Shown: positions 5,737 to 6,437 of the stretch, one piece after another
Numbering within the stretch: the first letter of the stretch is position 1
Layout of the letters: each line of letters opens with the position of its first letter
Assembly: GCA_937967345.1 (NCBI GenBank)
Contig: CALBTN010000366.1
Coordinates: 1 to 6,437 of the forward strand
DNA length: 6,437 nucleotides
Direction: 5' to 3'
Source: an uncultured Rubrivivax sp.
GTDB lineage: Bacteria > Pseudomonadota > Gammaproteobacteria > Burkholderiales > Burkholderiaceae_C
Program-made: the position numbers and the translations under genes
The notes under the pieces: model-generated
What the model was told of the DNA's origin: nothing
Databases searched by the model: none
The model's input: only the letters and a program-made list of their open reading frames with translations

Positions 5737-6437
5737 CTAGAAGCGCGGCAGGTCGGGGAACGGCAACAGGCCCTTGCGCACGTGCATCTTGCCGTACTCG
5801 ACACAGCGCGACAGCAGCGGGATCAGCTTGCCCGGGTTCAGCAGCCCGGCGGCGTCGAAGGCGCGCTTCAGCGCGAACATCTGCTCGCGCTCCTCGGGGC
5901 TGAACTGCACGCACATCGAGCTGAGTTTTTCCACGCCCACGCCGTGTTCGCCGGTGATGGTGCCGCCCATCGCGACACTGGTCTCGAGGATGTCGGCGCC
6001 GAACAGCTCGCAGCGGCGCAGCTGGTCGGGATCGTTGGCGTCGTACAGGATCAGCGGATGCAAATTACCGTCGCCAGCGTGGAACACGTTGGCGCAGCGC
6101 AGGCCGTACTTCACCTCCATCCCCTGGATCGCCAGCAGCATGTCGGCCAGCCGCTTGCGCGGGATGGTGGAATCCATGCACATGTAGTCGGGGCTGATGC
6201 GCCCCGAGGCCGGGAACGCGTTCTTGCGCCCGCTCCAGAACTTCAGCCGCTGCGCTTCGTCCTTGCTGACTTCGAGCCTGGACGCGCCACAGCCGCTGAG
6301 CACGCCGAGCATGCGCGCGATCTCCTCGTCGACCTCTTCGGGCGTGCCGTCGCTTTCGCACAGCAGGATCGCCTCGGCCTTCAGGTCGTAGCCGGCGTGC
6401 ACGAAGTCCTCGACCGCGGCGGTCATCGGCTTGTCCA
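5737..6437 (-). CDS. glcD: Glycolate oxidase catalytic FAD subunit GlcD, N-terminus cut by the right edge
   Basis: GlcD is the FAD-linked subunit that carries the substrate-oxidising site of glycolate oxidase. The last 232 residues are visible of about 490-500. The open frame continues through the window edge, so the ATG at 6424-6426 is an internal methionine, not the start. What remains is mostly the FAD-linked oxidase C-terminal domain. It contains WSGRKNAFP, the conserved HAGDGNLHP (nt 6055-6081) and GGTITGEHGVG, whose histidines belong to the active site in this family. DAAGLLNPGK precedes a tail MHVRKGLLPFPDLPRF, which I recall as typical of betaproteobacterial GlcD. The stop TAG (5737-5739) directly abuts the glcE ATG. 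It is the first visible gene of the operon; its promoter and any regulator lie beyond the right edge. The paralogous D-lactate dehydrogenase (Dld-type) is less likely because glcE and glcF follow. Confidence 0.95.
   Translation of the reverse strand, partial: DKPMTAAVEDFVHAGYDLKAEAILLCESDGTPEEVDEEIARMLGVLSGCGASRLEVSKDEAQRLKFWSGRKNAFPASGRISPDYMCMDSTIPRKRLADMLLAIQGMEVKYGLRCANVFHAGDGNLHPLILYDANDPDQLRRCELFGADILETSVAMGGTITGEHGVGVEKLSSMCVQFSPEEREQMFALKRAFDAAGLLNPGKLIPLLSRCVEYGKMHVRKGLLPFPDLPRF

Noticed and set aside
1..6437. Mobile element, CRISPR array, tRNA/rRNA gene or phage signal
   Set aside because: No transposase or integrase motifs, no spaced repeats and no tRNA-like folds were seen; the genes are housekeeping or central metabolism with uniform composition.

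Overview
The window comes from a very GC-rich bacterial chromosome. Codon use and protein sequences (TrpE beginning V/M-ITELEFKSL, GlcD ending PFPDLPRF) suggest a betaproteobacterium of the Burkholderiales, perhaps near the Rubrivivax/Leptothrix/Ideonella group. This placement rests on remembered family sequences, not on a search.

Layout. (1) Positions 1-1052, minus strand: the N-terminal two thirds of trpE (anthranilate synthase component I), running off the left edge. It starts at a GTG with a good ribosome binding site. (2) Positions 1053-1352: a divergent intergenic region. It holds a possible 24-codon Trp-containing leader peptide for trpE, a GC hairpin, a weak -10-like box and an 11-bp tandem repeat. 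(3) Positions 1353-2891, plus strand: one complete class I adenylate-forming enzyme (acyl/aryl-CoA synthetase) of unknown substrate. (4) Positions 2892-2990: a short convergent gap with one hairpin. (5) Positions 2991-6437, minus strand: the glycolate oxidase operon, transcribed glcD (5' end beyond the right edge), glcE, a decayed small gene, then glcF. Stop/start junctions abut or overlap throughout, so translation is probably coupled.

Function. GlcD and GlcE (two FAD-linked oxidase family subunits) and GlcF (iron-sulfur subunit) together oxidise glycolate to glyoxylate and pass electrons to the respiratory chain. TrpE commits chorismate to tryptophan synthesis. The adenylate-forming enzyme stands alone between these two units.

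The most notable points are a gene remnant between glcE and glcF and the possible leader peptide upstream of trpE. The remnant looks like a class I SAM-dependent methyltransferase that has lost its SAM-binding core and is frameshifted at a (GC)4 run, yet keeps overlapping junctions on both sides. The glcF start region beside it is an 11-bp tandem duplication. Otherwise this is an ordinary metabolic region: I see no mobile element, CRISPR array, RNA gene or defence system.
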